From Oscillibacter sp. (GTDB lineage: Bacteria > Bacillota > Clostridia > Oscillospirales > Oscillospiraceae), in contig JAAWTB010000003.1 in NCBI GenBank assembly GCA_022801815.1, positions 1-39,522 of the forward strand: a stretch of 39,522 nt of DNA, read 5' to 3'. The position numbers and the translations under genes were made by a program. Below the pieces are notes generated by a model. It saw only the letters and a list, made by a program, of their open reading frames with translations. It did not search any database and was not told the origin of the DNA. Shown one piece after another: positions 25,422 through 34,128 of this stretch; position 1 is the stretch's first letter, and each line of letters starts with the position of its first letter.

Positions 25422-26213
25422 ATGCCCCAAACCTCTCACCGTTCCACTTCGCGTGTCCTGGACGTCTTTGACCTCCTGGCCAATGCGCCGGGAGGATATA
25501 CGCTTACTGAAATTGCCCGGATTCTCGCCTCTCCCAAAAGCAGCATGCTGCCTATTTTACAGACGCTGGCGGCCCGAAATTACATCCAACTGAAAAACGG
25601 CCGCTATTATATCGGTCCAAGCCTGTACTTTGCCGCGTCGGTCTACCGCAAGCAGATATCCGTCAATAAGTTCATCGACATGGAGATGAAACGGCTGGCC
25701 ACCGCCATCGAAGAATCCTCCATTCTGGCCGTGCGGGAAGGAAGCAAGGCCCTGTTTATCCACATGTCGGCCTGTCAGGATCCAGTACACTGCCAAAAAT
25801 CCGTGGGACTGCGAGAGGACGGTCCCCGTGGCGCGATGGGAAAGGCCCTGCTCTGTGATTTTAAGCTGGACGAGCTGGCTCATCTGGTGGCGAAGGACGG
25901 CGTCCGCCTGCCGGACCCCTTAAACCTTTACCAAGCCCATGTGCAGATGGAGGAAGCCCGCGTCGTGAACATCGCCTATGAATCCGGAGAAATTGAATAC
26001 GCCATCCACTGCATGGCGTCCCCCATTCGCCATGGGGGGAAAATAGCCGCCGCCCTTGGAATTATCCTGCCCACCTTCCGCCTGACGCCCAAAAAATCCG
26101 CAGACGCCGAGATCAATCTGCGACTGGCGGTGCAAAAAATCGAAAACGTAATCGCCTCCTCCGACGAAAGTGTTCAGGAAATTTTTTCGGTTAATGGCTT
26201 TCGAAACCTGTAG
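25422..26213 (+). CDS. IclR family transcription regulator (2)
   Basis: 263 residues. Winged helix-turn-helix in residues 1-70 (YTLTEIARILASPKSSMLPI), then the effector-binding domain with GLREDGPRGAMGKALLC near 130-145 and a small pocket near EIEYAIHCMASPI. Paralogous to the regulator at 8.5 kb but clearly different. GGAGG precedes the ATG. It lies divergent from the opine-dehydrogenase/TRAP operon and upstream of the dehydratase/PanB/folate block; it could control either. A long terminator follows it, so the block has its own promoter. Confidence 0.9.
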   Translation: MPQTSHRSTSRVLDVFDLLANAPGGYTLTEIARILASPKSSMLPILQTLAARNYIQLKNGRYYIGPSLYFAASVYRKQISVNKFIDMEMKRLATAIEESSILAVREGSKALFIHMSACQDPVHCQKSVGLREDGPRGAMGKALLCDFKLDELAHLVAKDGVRLPDPLNLYQAHVQMEEARVVNIAYESGEIEYAIHCMASPIRHGGKIAAALGIILPTFRLTPKKSADAEINLRLAVQKIENVIASSDESVQEIFSVNGFRNL

Positions 26214-26316
26214 TCTGCCCTGCGGCTGTGCAGACAACATGCCCTTCCTTGGGTCCGGCAATCCTGAAACGCCGACGGGGCACTGGGATTGTATGGAAAT
26301 TTTTCACGTTAAAAAA

Positions 26317-26359
26317 GGCAGCAGGAAAACCGTTTTTCCGGTTTTTCTGCTGCCTTTTT
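26317..26359 (+). terminator. Terminator of the second iclR gene
   Basis: GGCAGCAG-AAAACCG pairs with CGGTTTT-CTGCTGCC across a TTTTTC loop, followed by TTTTT. A strong intrinsic terminator. Confidence 0.85.
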
Positions 26360-26405
26360 CGAAAGCACAGGGGTTTTTTCTGCGTTTTGCACCATGAGAT
26401 AGAGA

Positions 26406-26434
26406 TTGACAAAAATATACGTTTGTGTTATGCT
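26406..26434 (+). promoter_or_regulatory. Promoter of the dehydratase block
   Basis: TTGACA (26406-26411), 17 bases, TATGCT (26429-26434). The transcript would start near 26441. Confidence 0.7.
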
Positions 26435-26443
26435 CATGCTAGT

Positions 26444-26459
26444 TTAGTTGCTGAACTAA
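26444..26459 (+). promoter_or_regulatory. Operator dyad TTAGTT-GCTG-AACTAA
   Basis: Perfect 6+6 dyad with four-base centre directly at the expected transcription start, a classical repressor position. Its inner part also resembles the TTAAG-N3-CTTAA dyads at 15007 and 30049 (9-10 of 13 positions). Confidence 0.55.
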
Positions 26460-26548
26460 TCATCATGTCCTATGGCTTCTTCCCCCCTTGCGGTCATACG
26501 TGACAGACTGAGACCATTCGGCAAATAACACAGAAAGGGTGCAAAAAT

Positions 26549-28228
26549 ATGACGCAAAAGGAACCTGCCATTCGAAGTTATGATGATGACATCCGGCATT
26601 CCAGCCCCCATGCGCTGCTGCGCGGTCTTGGACTGGCCAAAGAGGATTTGAAAAAGCCTCGTGTTGCCATCATCAACACCTGGAATTCCATCAATCCCGG
26701 TCATGTCCACCTGGACACGCTGGCGGAGTTTGTCAAGGAGGGAATCCTGGAAGCCGGCGGCCTTCCCTTTAATTTCAATATTACCAATATTTGTGACGGC
26801 ATCGGCGCCGGGCCCTACATTCTGGCGTCCCGTGACCTGATGTGCAACGAAATCGAGACGATTATGGACGGCTGCCAGCTGGACGCCATGGTGCTGCTGG
26901 CAACCTGCGACAAAAACGTCCCCGGCATTTTGATGGGCGCCGCCCGGATGGACCTGCCCGCGGTCATCGTTACCGGAGGATATATGCAGACCTCCTACGA
27001 AATCGACGGCAGCATTGTAGACGGCATCACCATTGGAAACTCCTGCGGCGCGGTGACCGAGGGCTGCATGACCATGGAGCAGCTGGAGCACCAGATGGAT
27101 ATTGCCTGTCCCGCTCCTGGTGCCTGCGGCTTTATGGGTACCGCCAATACCATGTGTACGCTGACGGAGGCCATGGGCATGAGCCTTCCCGGCAACGCCA
27201 CCCTGCCCGCCATCTCCACCCACCTGAAAATCACCGCCCGGGAGGCGGGACGCCGGGTCATGGAGCTGTGGAGAAAGGGAATTACCGCCCGACAGATTAT
27301 CACCAAGGAATCCGTGACCAATGCCATCAAGGTCTGCATGGCAATCGGCGGATCCACCAACACCATGATGCACATTCCTGCCGTGGCCGCAGAGGCGGGA
27401 CTGGATATGGACTGCTGGGACGTCTACGACCAGGCTTCCCACGAGATTCCCCTGCTGATGAACGTCCGGCCCACCGGCGCTTACACCATGTTCGACTTCG
27501 ACCAGGCCGGAGGCCTCCGGGCGCTGATGCATGAGATTCAGGACCACCTGAATCTGGACTGCGTGGGCGTCAACGGAAAGACGGTGAAGGAAAACATTGC
27601 CGGGCACAAGACGCCTTATCCCGAAACTATCCGTCCCATGGATAACCCCTTTACCAAAGACGGCGGCATCTGCATTCTCAAGGGCAACATCGCTCCGGAC
27701 GGCTGCGCCGCCAAACAGTCCACCTTCCCCCGGAACATGCTGAAATTCCGGGGCCCCGCCAAGGTGTTCTTCAGCAATCAGGAGGCCTGCGAGGCCCTGC
27801 GGGCCGGAAAAATTCAGGCTGGTGACGCGGTGGTCATCATGATGATGGGCGCCAAGGCCGGTCCCGGCATGCTCAGCGCCTACGGCTTTACCTCGGAGCT
27901 GGCGGGCACCAGCCTGTGGGACAAGGTCTGCCTCATCACCGATGGGCGTTTCTCCGGCGCGGCCAAGGGCGCCATTACCGGCTACTGCTCGCCGGAGGCG
28001 GGTCTCAAAGGACCCATCTGCGCCGTTCGGGACGGGGACATCATCACTTACGACGTGGAGGCCCGGACCATCAACGTGGAACTCTCCGACCAGGAGATTG
28101 CCCAGCGGGTGAAGGAGTTTGACCGGGAGGTCGTTTATTACGACGGCTTCATCGGCATGTATCAAAAGACCGTAACCTCTTTGAAAACCGGCGCTGTCCT
28201 GCGGCCCACCGGTCCCCGGAAATCATAA
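26549..28228 (+). CDS. IlvD/Edd family dehydratase (2)
   Basis: 559 residues. Dehydrates a 2,3-dihydroxy acid to a 2-oxo-3-deoxy acid. Motifs: NTWNSINPGHVHL near 43-55, ICDGIGAGPY (Cys82), ATCDKN (Cys120, Lys122), GACGFMGTANTM (Cys193), and the catalytic Ser469 in DGRFSGAA. In most branched-chain DHADs the second motif reads CDGIAMGH; the GH is absent here, as in the next gene, so a sugar-acid or other substrate is likely rather than dihydroxy-isovalerate. No ilvB/N or ilvC is nearby. First gene after the promoter at 26406; 20 bases separate it from its paralogue. Confidence 0.88.
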   Translation: MTQKEPAIRSYDDDIRHSSPHALLRGLGLAKEDLKKPRVAIINTWNSINPGHVHLDTLAEFVKEGILEAGGLPFNFNITNICDGIGAGPYILASRDLMCNEIETIMDGCQLDAMVLLATCDKNVPGILMGAARMDLPAVIVTGGYMQTSYEIDGSIVDGITIGNSCGAVTEGCMTMEQLEHQMDIACPAPGACGFMGTANTMCTLTEAMGMSLPGNATLPAISTHLKITAREAGRRVMELWRKGITARQIITKESVTNAIKVCMAIGGSTNTMMHIPAVAAEAGLDMDCWDVYDQASHEIPLLMNVRPTGAYTMFDFDQAGGLRALMHEIQDHLNLDCVGVNGKTVKENIAGHKTPYPETIRPMDNPFTKDGGICILKGNIAPDGCAAKQSTFPRNMLKFRGPAKVFFSNQEACEALRAGKIQAGDAVVIMMMGAKAGPGMLSAYGFTSELAGTSLWDKVCLITDGRFSGAAKGAITGYCSPEAGLKGPICAVRDGDIITYDVEARTINVELSDQEIAQRVKEFDREVVYYDGFIGMYQKTVTSLKTGAVLRPTGPRKS

Positions 28229-28248
28229 AGAAAGAAGGGTAAACAATT

Positions 28249-29916
28249 ATGGAAGAGAAAAGGCACCTGAATAGTGTACGGCCCTTCGGCACCAGTGCGG
28301 TCAACGGCAAAGCCCTGATGCTGGGCCTTGGATATACCCGTGAAGATTTGCAAAAGCCCAGAATCGGCATCATCAATACCTGGAGCGACTACAATCCCGG
28401 CCATCTGCACCTGCGGGACCTGGCTCGCGCCGTCACTGACGGCGTCTGCGAGGCCGGCGGCCTTCCCTGCAACTTCAACGTCATGAACTTCTGCGACGGT
28501 CTTCAGCCCAAGGGCCCCTATGCGCTTGTCTCCCGGGACATGATTACCAACTCTGTGGAGGTTATGGCCCGCTCTCAGGACCTGGACGCCATGGTGCTGA
28601 TTGCCACCTGCGACAAAAATGTCCCTGCCATGGTCATGGCTGCAGCCCGGGTTAACATCCCCGCCATTGTACTTACCGGCGGACATATGAAATCCAATAT
28701 CTACCAGGGCAAACTGGTGGATTTCATCGACATCAACAAGACCGTTTCCGCCGTGGAGGAGGGCCGCTGCTCCATGGAGTACCTGGACGGTCTGGTGGAC
28801 TGCGCCTGCCCGGGCGTAGGCGCCTGCAACATGATGGGCACTGCCAATACCATGCAGATTGTCACCGAGACCTTGGGCATGAGCCTGCCGGGCAACGCCA
28901 CTGTCTCCGCTGCCGGGAAGACGCTGATCCGCTACGCCCGGGAGGCGGGACGTCAGGTGATCCGTCTGTGGGAGAAGAATATCCGCCCCAGGGACATCAT
29001 CACCGAAAAATCCGTGAACAACGCCGTCCGGATGGTCATGGCCGTGGGCGGCTCTACCAATACCATGTACCACGTGCCCGCTATCGCCAGTGAGGCCGGG
29101 CTTAGCTGCTCTGTTTGGGACATCTACGACGCGGCTTCTCACGAGGTACCGCTGCTGATGACCATCCGTCCTGTGGGCCCCTATACCATCGACGACTTTG
29201 AGCGGGCCGGCGGCGTCCGGGCCATGTGCACGAATATCAAGAAAACCCTGCACTTGGACTGCCTGACAGTCAACGGCAAAACCCTGGGTGAGAACATTGA
29301 AGGCCATGAGGTTCTGGACCGGGAGGTCATCCACCCCATGGATCAGCCCTACAGCGACGACGGCGGCATCTGCATCCTCAAGGGCAATATCGCCCCCGAA
29401 GGCTGCGCCGCCAAGCAGTCCACCTTCCCCCGGAACATGCTGAAATTCCGGGGCCCCGCCAAGGTTTTCTTCACTACGGAGGACGCTATCAACGGCCTGT
29501 ATGACGGGCGCATTGTGGAAGGCGACTTCGTCGTCATCCTCCACCAGGGCGCCAAGGGCGGCCCCGGCATGACCAGCGTTTACGGCTTCACCTCCGCCCT
29601 GGCCGGCTCTTCCCTGGCAGGCAAGTGCGCCATGGTCTCCGACGGACGCTTCTCCGGCGCGGCGGCAGGCGCCATCATTGGCTACGCCTCTCCCGAGGCC
29701 GCCCTGCGGGGCCCCATCTGCGCGGTGCAGGATGGGGATATGATCAGCTATGATATCGAGACCCGCACCATCCACGCCGAGCTCTCCGACGAGGAAATCG
29801 CCAAGCGGATTGAAGCCTTTGACAAGGAAGTGGATTGGCAGACCGGCTGTCTGGGCATGTACCAGAGCTGGGTGGGCTCCCTGGCCAGGGGTGCAGTGCT
29901 CTCCGGCAAAAATTAA
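28249..29916 (+). CDS. IlvD/Edd family dehydratase (3)
   Basis: 555 residues, a tandem paralogue of the preceding gene with strong similarity throughout. Motifs: NTWSDYNPGHLHL, FCDGLQPKGPY (Cys82), ATCDKN (Cys121), GACNMMGTANTM (Cys193) and DGRFSGAA. The second motif again lacks GH. A tract of about 73 bases (29401-29473) is nearly identical in DNA to 27701-27773. The two proteins could form a heteromer or handle two stereoisomers or chain lengths. AAGAAGGG precedes the ATG at 28249. Followed by a hairpin and then panB. Confidence 0.88.
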   Translation: MEEKRHLNSVRPFGTSAVNGKALMLGLGYTREDLQKPRIGIINTWSDYNPGHLHLRDLARAVTDGVCEAGGLPCNFNVMNFCDGLQPKGPYALVSRDMITNSVEVMARSQDLDAMVLIATCDKNVPAMVMAAARVNIPAIVLTGGHMKSNIYQGKLVDFIDINKTVSAVEEGRCSMEYLDGLVDCACPGVGACNMMGTANTMQIVTETLGMSLPGNATVSAAGKTLIRYAREAGRQVIRLWEKNIRPRDIITEKSVNNAVRMVMAVGGSTNTMYHVPAIASEAGLSCSVWDIYDAASHEVPLLMTIRPVGPYTIDDFERAGGVRAMCTNIKKTLHLDCLTVNGKTLGENIEGHEVLDREVIHPMDQPYSDDGGICILKGNIAPEGCAAKQSTFPRNMLKFRGPAKVFFTTEDAINGLYDGRIVEGDFVVILHQGAKGGPGMTSVYGFTSALAGSSLAGKCAMVSDGRFSGAAAGAIIGYASPEAALRGPICAVQDGDMISYDIETRTIHAELSDEEIAKRIEAFDKEVDWQTGCLGMYQSWVGSLARGAVLSGKN

Positions 29917-29938
29917 CCCTTCTTTCCCAAAGGGCAAA

Positions 29939-29986
29939 CCGGCTTCCCGCGCCGCCTGATTCCTTCCGGCGGCGCGGGGAAACCGG
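29939..29986 (+). other. GC-rich intercistronic hairpin
   Basis: CCGGCTTCCCGCGCCGCC pairs with GGCGGCGCGGGGAAACCGG. No T-tract follows, so it is more likely an mRNA end-protection or processing element than a terminator. A second small stem at 30008-30034 (CAACACCTC with GAGGTGGTTG) hides a GGAGG that serves no gene. Confidence 0.5.
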
Positions 29987-30048
29987 CACAGTTCCACGGG
30001 ATTGAACCAACACCTCTCGCCAAGGAGGTGGTTGTTTCCCCCATAAAG

Positions 30049-30061
30049 TTAAGCAGCTTAA
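30049..30061 (+). promoter_or_regulatory. Putative operator TTAAG-CAG-CTTAA
   Basis: A perfect 13-bp palindrome (TTAAGC-A-GCTTAA) 28 bases before the panB start. No clear promoter is seen next to it, so it may act on an internal start or as a roadblock. Confidence 0.45.
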
Positions 30062-30089
30062 TTATTTAACGGAAAAGGAGCCGTGCATT

Positions 30090-30953
30090 ATGAAAAAGAA
30101 GTCTGTAATTGATCTCTACAACATGAAGAAAAACGGAGAACTGGCGTCCTGGATTACGGCCTATGACTTCCCCTTTGCCTCTTTTACCGAGCAGGCGGGG
30201 ATTGACATGATCCTGGTGGGGGACTCTATGGGCATGGTCGTGGAAGGCTACGACAGCACCATTCCCGTCACAATGGACACCTGCATTGAGCACTGCCAGG
30301 CCGTCCGCCGGGGTGCGCCGAATACCTTTGTGGTAGGCGACATGCCCTTTGGCTCTTATCAGGTCTCCGACGAGGACGCCGCCGCCAACGCCATCCGCTT
30401 TTTGAAAGAAGGCGGCGTGGACGCCATAAAGCTGGAGGGCGGACGCTCCGTCGTCAGCCGGATCAAGGCGATTCGGAACTGCGGCATTCTGGTGTTCGGT
30501 CACATTGGCCTGACGCCCCAGTCCTCCGGCGTGCTGGGCGGGCACAAGGCCCAGGGCCGGACGGTGGAAAGCGCCCGCAGCGTGATTGAAGACGCCCTGG
30601 CCGTGGAGGCGGCGGGGGCCAACTTCCTTTTGGTAGAGGCCGTTCCCCCCGAGGTGACCCAGGAGATTCACAAACTGCTGAGCATTCCCGTGTACTCCAT
30701 CGGCGCGGGTCCCTTCTGCGACGGCCAGCTGACCATCTTCGCCGATACCATCGGCATGTTCCAGGCCTTTACCCCGAAATTTATCAAGAAGTACGCGGAG
30801 ATTGCCCCTATTGTCATTGAGGCGTATAAGCAGTATAATGAAGAAATCAAGTCCCGCCAGTTCCCCACAGACGATTATGTCTATCATGTCATCGGCGATA
30901 TCGCTCCCTTCCAGGAGCTCTTTGCCGAATACGACGCCAAGCTTGACAAATGA
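30090..30953 (+). CDS. panB: Ketopantoate hydroxymethyltransferase homologue (PanB)
   Basis: 287 residues. PanB moves the hydroxymethyl group of 5,10-methylene-THF onto 3-methyl-2-oxobutanoate, and the family also acts on pyruvate to form 4-hydroxy-2-oxobutanoate. The Mg and catalytic residues known from E. coli PanB are all present: Asp45 in VGDS, Asp84 in VGDMPF, Lys114/Glu116 in KLEGG, and the base Glu183 in LLVEAVP, plus GHIGLTPQS. The C-terminus is about 20 residues longer than the E. coli enzyme. AAAAGGAG precedes the ATG. No panC or panD is near; instead dehydratases lie upstream and a complete C1-folate set downstream (fhs starts 20 bases later). This suggests catabolic, reverse use. 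Confidence 0.9.
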   Translation: MKKKSVIDLYNMKKNGELASWITAYDFPFASFTEQAGIDMILVGDSMGMVVEGYDSTIPVTMDTCIEHCQAVRRGAPNTFVVGDMPFGSYQVSDEDAAANAIRFLKEGGVDAIKLEGGRSVVSRIKAIRNCGILVFGHIGLTPQSSGVLGGHKAQGRTVESARSVIEDALAVEAAGANFLLVEAVPPEVTQEIHKLLSIPVYSIGAGPFCDGQLTIFADTIGMFQAFTPKFIKKYAEIAPIVIEAYKQYNEEIKSRQFPTDDYVYHVIGDIAPFQELFAEYDAKLDK

Positions 30954-30973
30954 ACCTTTGTTAAGGAGTGCAT

Positions 30974-32650
30974 ATGGAACATCGAACGGATATTGAAATC
31001 GCCCAGAGCGCCAAGGCACGTCCGATTACTGAGATTGCCGCTTCCTGCGGCATTAAAGCGGATTCCCTTGAGCAATACGGAACCTGCAAAGCGAAGGTGG
31101 ACTGCCGCCTTCTGCGGGAACTGGAGAACCGTCCCGACGGCAAGCTGATTCTGGTCACCGCCATTACCCCCACTCCCGCAGGAGAAGGAAAGACCACCAC
31201 CTCCGTGGGACTGGCCGACGCTCTCCGCCGCCTGGGAAAGAACGCCTTGGTGGCCCTGCGGGAGCCCTCCCTGGGACCGGTCTTCGGCGTAAAGGGCGGC
31301 GCGGCCGGGGGTGGATACGCCCAGGTCATTCCCATGGAGGACATCAATCTCCACTTCACCGGGGATTTCCACGCCATTGGAGCGGCCAACAATCTCCTGG
31401 CCGCTATGCTGGACAATCATATTCAGCAGGGCAACGCCCTGGGAATCGACGGAAAGAAAATTGTCTGGAAACGCTGCGTGGATATGAACGACCGCCAGCT
31501 CCGCAACATCGTGGACGGCCTGGGAGGACGGATGCAGGGCGTCCCCCGTGAAGACGGCTTTGAAATCACCGTGGCCTCTGAGGTTATGGCGGTTCTCTGC
31601 CTGGCTGACGGTATCTCCGACCTGAAGGAACGCCTTGGCCGAATCATTGTGGCCTACACCTATGACAACCGGCCTGTCACCGCCCATGACCTCAAGGCCG
31701 AAGGAGCCATGGCGGCCCTGCTGAAAGACGCCTTGAAGCCCAATCTGGTGCAGACCCTGGAGGGAACTCCCGCCTTCATTCATGGAGGGCCCTTCGCCAA
31801 CATCGCCCATGGCTGCAACTCGGTCACTGCAACCCGTATGGCGCTGAAACTGGGGGATTACGTCGTGACGGAGGCGGGCTTCGCCGCAGACCTGGGGGCG
31901 GAAAAATTCTTTGACATTAAGTGCCGCATGGCGGGACTTACCCCCGCCGCCGCCGTGGTAGTGGCCACGGTGCGGGCCCTGAAATACCACGGCGGCGTGA
32001 AGAAGGACGCCCTGAACCAGGAAAATCTGACGGCGCTGGAGCAGGGCCTCCCCAACCTCCTGCAGCACGTTCGGAATATCCGGGAGGTCTTCGGGCTTCC
32101 CTGCGTGGTGGCAATCAACGCCTTCCCTACGGACACGGAGCGGGAACTGGCGCTGGTAAAGGAGAAATGCGGCGAATTGGGCGTCCCCACGGCCCTCAGC
32201 GAAGTCTGGGCCAAGGGCGGCGCAGGCGGCGAGGCCCTGGCGGAGGAGGTGCTCCGCCAGACCGGGGAGCCCAACGACTTCCGGCAGTCCTATGATCTGT
32301 CCCTCTCCATCCGGGAAAAGCTGGAGGCCATCGCCGTCAACATCTATCACGCCGACGGTGTGGACCTGGCGGGCAACGCGGTAAAGCAGCTGGATGAAAT
32401 TGCCGCCCTGGGCCTTGACAAGCTTCCCATCTGCATGGCAAAAACCCAATACTCCTTCTCCGACGACCCGGCAAAGCTGGGCGCTCCCAGAAATTTCCGC
32501 ATCACGGTGAGGAACCTCAAGGTCTGCGCCGGAGCGGGCTTCATCGTGGCTCTGACCGGCGATATCATGACCATGCCGGGACTTCCCAAAGTACCCGCCG
32601 CCGAAAAAATTGACGTTGACGAAAACGGCCGCATCTCCGGCCTGTTTTAA
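30974..32650 (+). CDS. fhs: Formate-tetrahydrofolate ligase
   Basis: 558 residues, the family length. Catalyses formate + THF + ATP to 10-formyl-THF, reversible and ATP-yielding in some fermenters. The nucleotide loop [20 protein letters not shown] begins near residue 62, followed by the [21 protein letters not shown]-type segment near 95-115. Also present are the AFPTDT and WAKGG regions. The ATG at 30974 follows AAGGAG; a GTG at 30968 overlaps that site. Second gene of the folate run; fchA follows after 10 bases. Confidence 0.96.
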   Translation: MEHRTDIEIAQSAKARPITEIAASCGIKADSLEQYGTCKAKVDCRLLRELENRPDGKLILVTAITPTPAGEGKTTTSVGLADALRRLGKNALVALREPSLGPVFGVKGGAAGGGYAQVIPMEDINLHFTGDFHAIGAANNLLAAMLDNHIQQGNALGIDGKKIVWKRCVDMNDRQLRNIVDGLGGRMQGVPREDGFEITVASEVMAVLCLADGISDLKERLGRIIVAYTYDNRPVTAHDLKAEGAMAALLKDALKPNLVQTLEGTPAFIHGGPFANIAHGCNSVTATRMALKLGDYVVTEAGFAADLGAEKFFDIKCRMAGLTPAAAVVVATVRALKYHGGVKKDALNQENLTALEQGLPNLLQHVRNIREVFGLPCVVAINAFPTDTERELALVKEKCGELGVPTALSEVWAKGGAGGEALAEEVLRQTGEPNDFRQSYDLSLSIREKLEAIAVNIYHADGVDLAGNAVKQLDEIAALGLDKLPICMAKTQYSFSDDPAKLGAPRNFRITVRNLKVCAGAGFIVALTGDIMTMPGLPKVPAAEKIDVDENGRISGLF

Positions 32651-32660
32651 GGAGCAGGAT

Positions 32661-33281
32661 ATGGAGTTTTTAAACAGCAGCATTCTGGAATTCTCCCAAC
32701 AGCTTGCCTCCTCCGCCCCGGTTCCCGGGGGCGGAGGAGCCAGCGCCCTGGCGGGCGCCCTGGGCGTCGCCTTGGGCAATATGGTGGGGGAACTCACGGT
32801 GGGAAAACCCCGTTATGCCTCCGTGGAAGCGGAAATGAAATCGCTGATGGCCAAGGCCCAGGACCTGCGGGGCCGCCTTCTCGCCTGTGTGGAGCGCGAC
32901 GCGGCAGCATTTGAACCCCTCTCCAGGGCCTATGGAATTCCCAAGGACGACCCCAGCCGGGAAGCGGTGATGGAGCAGTGCCTGCGGGACGCCGCCGCCG
33001 TGCCTCTGGAAATCCTGGAGCTCTGCGGTCAGGCCCTGGAACTCCAGCGGGAATTTTCCGCAAAGGGCAGCCGGCTGGTCGCCTCCGATGCAGCCACCGG
33101 CGCGGCTTTGTGCTGGGGCGCTATGCAGGGGGCCGCCATCAATGTCCGGGTAAATACCAGGCTGATGCGGGAACGGCCCTACGCGAAGGAAATCGAAGAC
33201 CGCGTAGACGCGCAGCTGAACACATACGGAGAGCTTGCCCGGCAAATCATTGCGGGCGGCAAGGAGGATGCGGATGGCTAA
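32661..33281 (+). CDS. fchA: Methenyl-THF cyclohydrolase (FchA family)
   Basis: 206 residues, helical, of the cyclodeaminase/cyclohydrolase family (FTCD C-terminal domain). Signature: SSAPVPGGGGASALAGALG near 17-35 and GNMVGELTVGK near 39-49. It hydrolyses 5,10-methenyl-THF to 10-formyl-THF in purinolytic and acetogenic clostridia. AAGGAGCAGG precedes the ATG at 32661. It overlaps folD by 8 bases, consistent with tight coupling. Its presence explains how the adjacent FolD can lack cyclohydrolase residues. A formimino-THF cyclodeaminase role is the alternative. Confidence 0.9.
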   Translation: MEFLNSSILEFSQQLASSAPVPGGGGASALAGALGVALGNMVGELTVGKPRYASVEAEMKSLMAKAQDLRGRLLACVERDAAAFEPLSRAYGIPKDDPSREAVMEQCLRDAAAVPLEILELCGQALELQREFSAKGSRLVASDAATGAALCWGAMQGAAINVRVNTRLMRERPYAKEIEDRVDAQLNTYGELARQIIAGGKEDADG

Positions 33282-34128
33282 ACTGTTGAAGGGCGCGCCT
33301 GTATCTGCCGCTCTGGACCAAAAAACGGCGGAGCGCGCCGCCGCTTTGCGGGCGCGGGGCGTCATCCCCACCCTGGCCATCCTTCGCTTGGGCGAGCGAA
33401 GTGACGACCTGTCCTACGAAAGAGGAGCCGCCAAACGCTGTGGTCAAACGGGAATCGAGGTCAAGCACATCGTTCTTCCCTCCGATGTGGACAGCGGCGT
33501 TTTTTTTCAGACTCTGGACCAGCTGAACGAGGACCCGGCGATTCACGGCATCCTGATGTTCCGGCCTCTGCCCCCCCATTTGGACGAAGACACGGCCCGG
33601 CGGCGTCTGCGCCCGGAAAAGGATGTGGACGGCTGTACGGACGGCTCCCTGGCCGGTGTATTTACCAATACGAAGCGGGGCTTTCCGCCCTGCACGGCCC
33701 GGGCCGCTATGGAAATCCTGCGTTACTACGGCATTGACCCTGCCGGGAAACGGGCGGTTGTCATCGGGCGGTCTCTCGTGGTGGGCCGTCCCGCCGCCAT
33801 GATGCTGATGCACGGCGGGGCCACCGTCACCATCTGCCACACGAAGACGCCGGACGTTCCCCAAATCGCCCGGGAGGCAGAGATTCTGCTGGCGGCCTCC
33901 GGACAGATGGAGAGCGTTGGAGCGGCCTATCTCCAAGCGGGGCAGACCGTGATCGACGTGGGCATCGCCTGGAATCCTTCCAAGGAAAAGCTCTGCGGAG
34001 ATGTGCGCTTTGAGGAAGCGGAGCCAATGGTGGACGCTATAACCCCTGTTCCCGGCGGAGTGGGCAGCGTAACTACCAGCGTGCTGGCCGCCCATGTGGC
34101 GGAGGCCGCAGAACGGGCGGCGGAATGA
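33274..34128 (+). CDS. folD: Methylene-THF dehydrogenase, FolD type, cyclohydrolase site lost
   Basis: 284 residues. The NAD(P) motif GRSLVVGRPAAMMLMHGG near 170-187 and the end PVPGGVGSVTTSVLAAHV mark FolD. Two residues used by the cyclohydrolase step are missing: the Y-x-x-x-K motif reads YERGAAK (Tyr48, with Ala52 where human Lys56 sits), and the Q-L-P-L-P motif reads FRPLP (Phe96 where Gln100 sits). KDVDG is kept. By human FolD mutagenesis, loss of that Lys abolishes cyclohydrolase but leaves dehydrogenase. So it is probably a dehydrogenase only, with FchA supplying the second step. The ATG at 33274 follows AAGGAGGATG; it overlaps cyclo-ligase by ATGA. Confidence 0.9.
   Translation: MAKLLKGAPVSAALDQKTAERAAALRARGVIPTLAILRLGERSDDLSYERGAAKRCGQTGIEVKHIVLPSDVDSGVFFQTLDQLNEDPAIHGILMFRPLPPHLDEDTARRRLRPEKDVDGCTDGSLAGVFTNTKRGFPPCTARAAMEILRYYGIDPAGKRAVVIGRSLVVGRPAAMMLMHGGATVTICHTKTPDVPQIAREAEILLAASGQMESVGAAYLQAGQTVIDVGIAWNPSKEKLCGDVRFEEAEPMVDAITPVPGGVGSVTTSVLAAHVAEAAERAAE

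Noticed and set aside
29987-30089. THF riboswitch before panB and the folate genes
   Set aside because: The leader has small stems and a dyad, but I cannot match the THF riboswitch core.
26549-30953. Plain valine/pantothenate biosynthesis cluster (IlvD + PanB)
   Set aside because: No ilvB/N, ilvC, panC or panD, duplicated atypical dehydratases, and a full C1-oxidation set downstream. Kept as the main alternative, not as the preferred reading.
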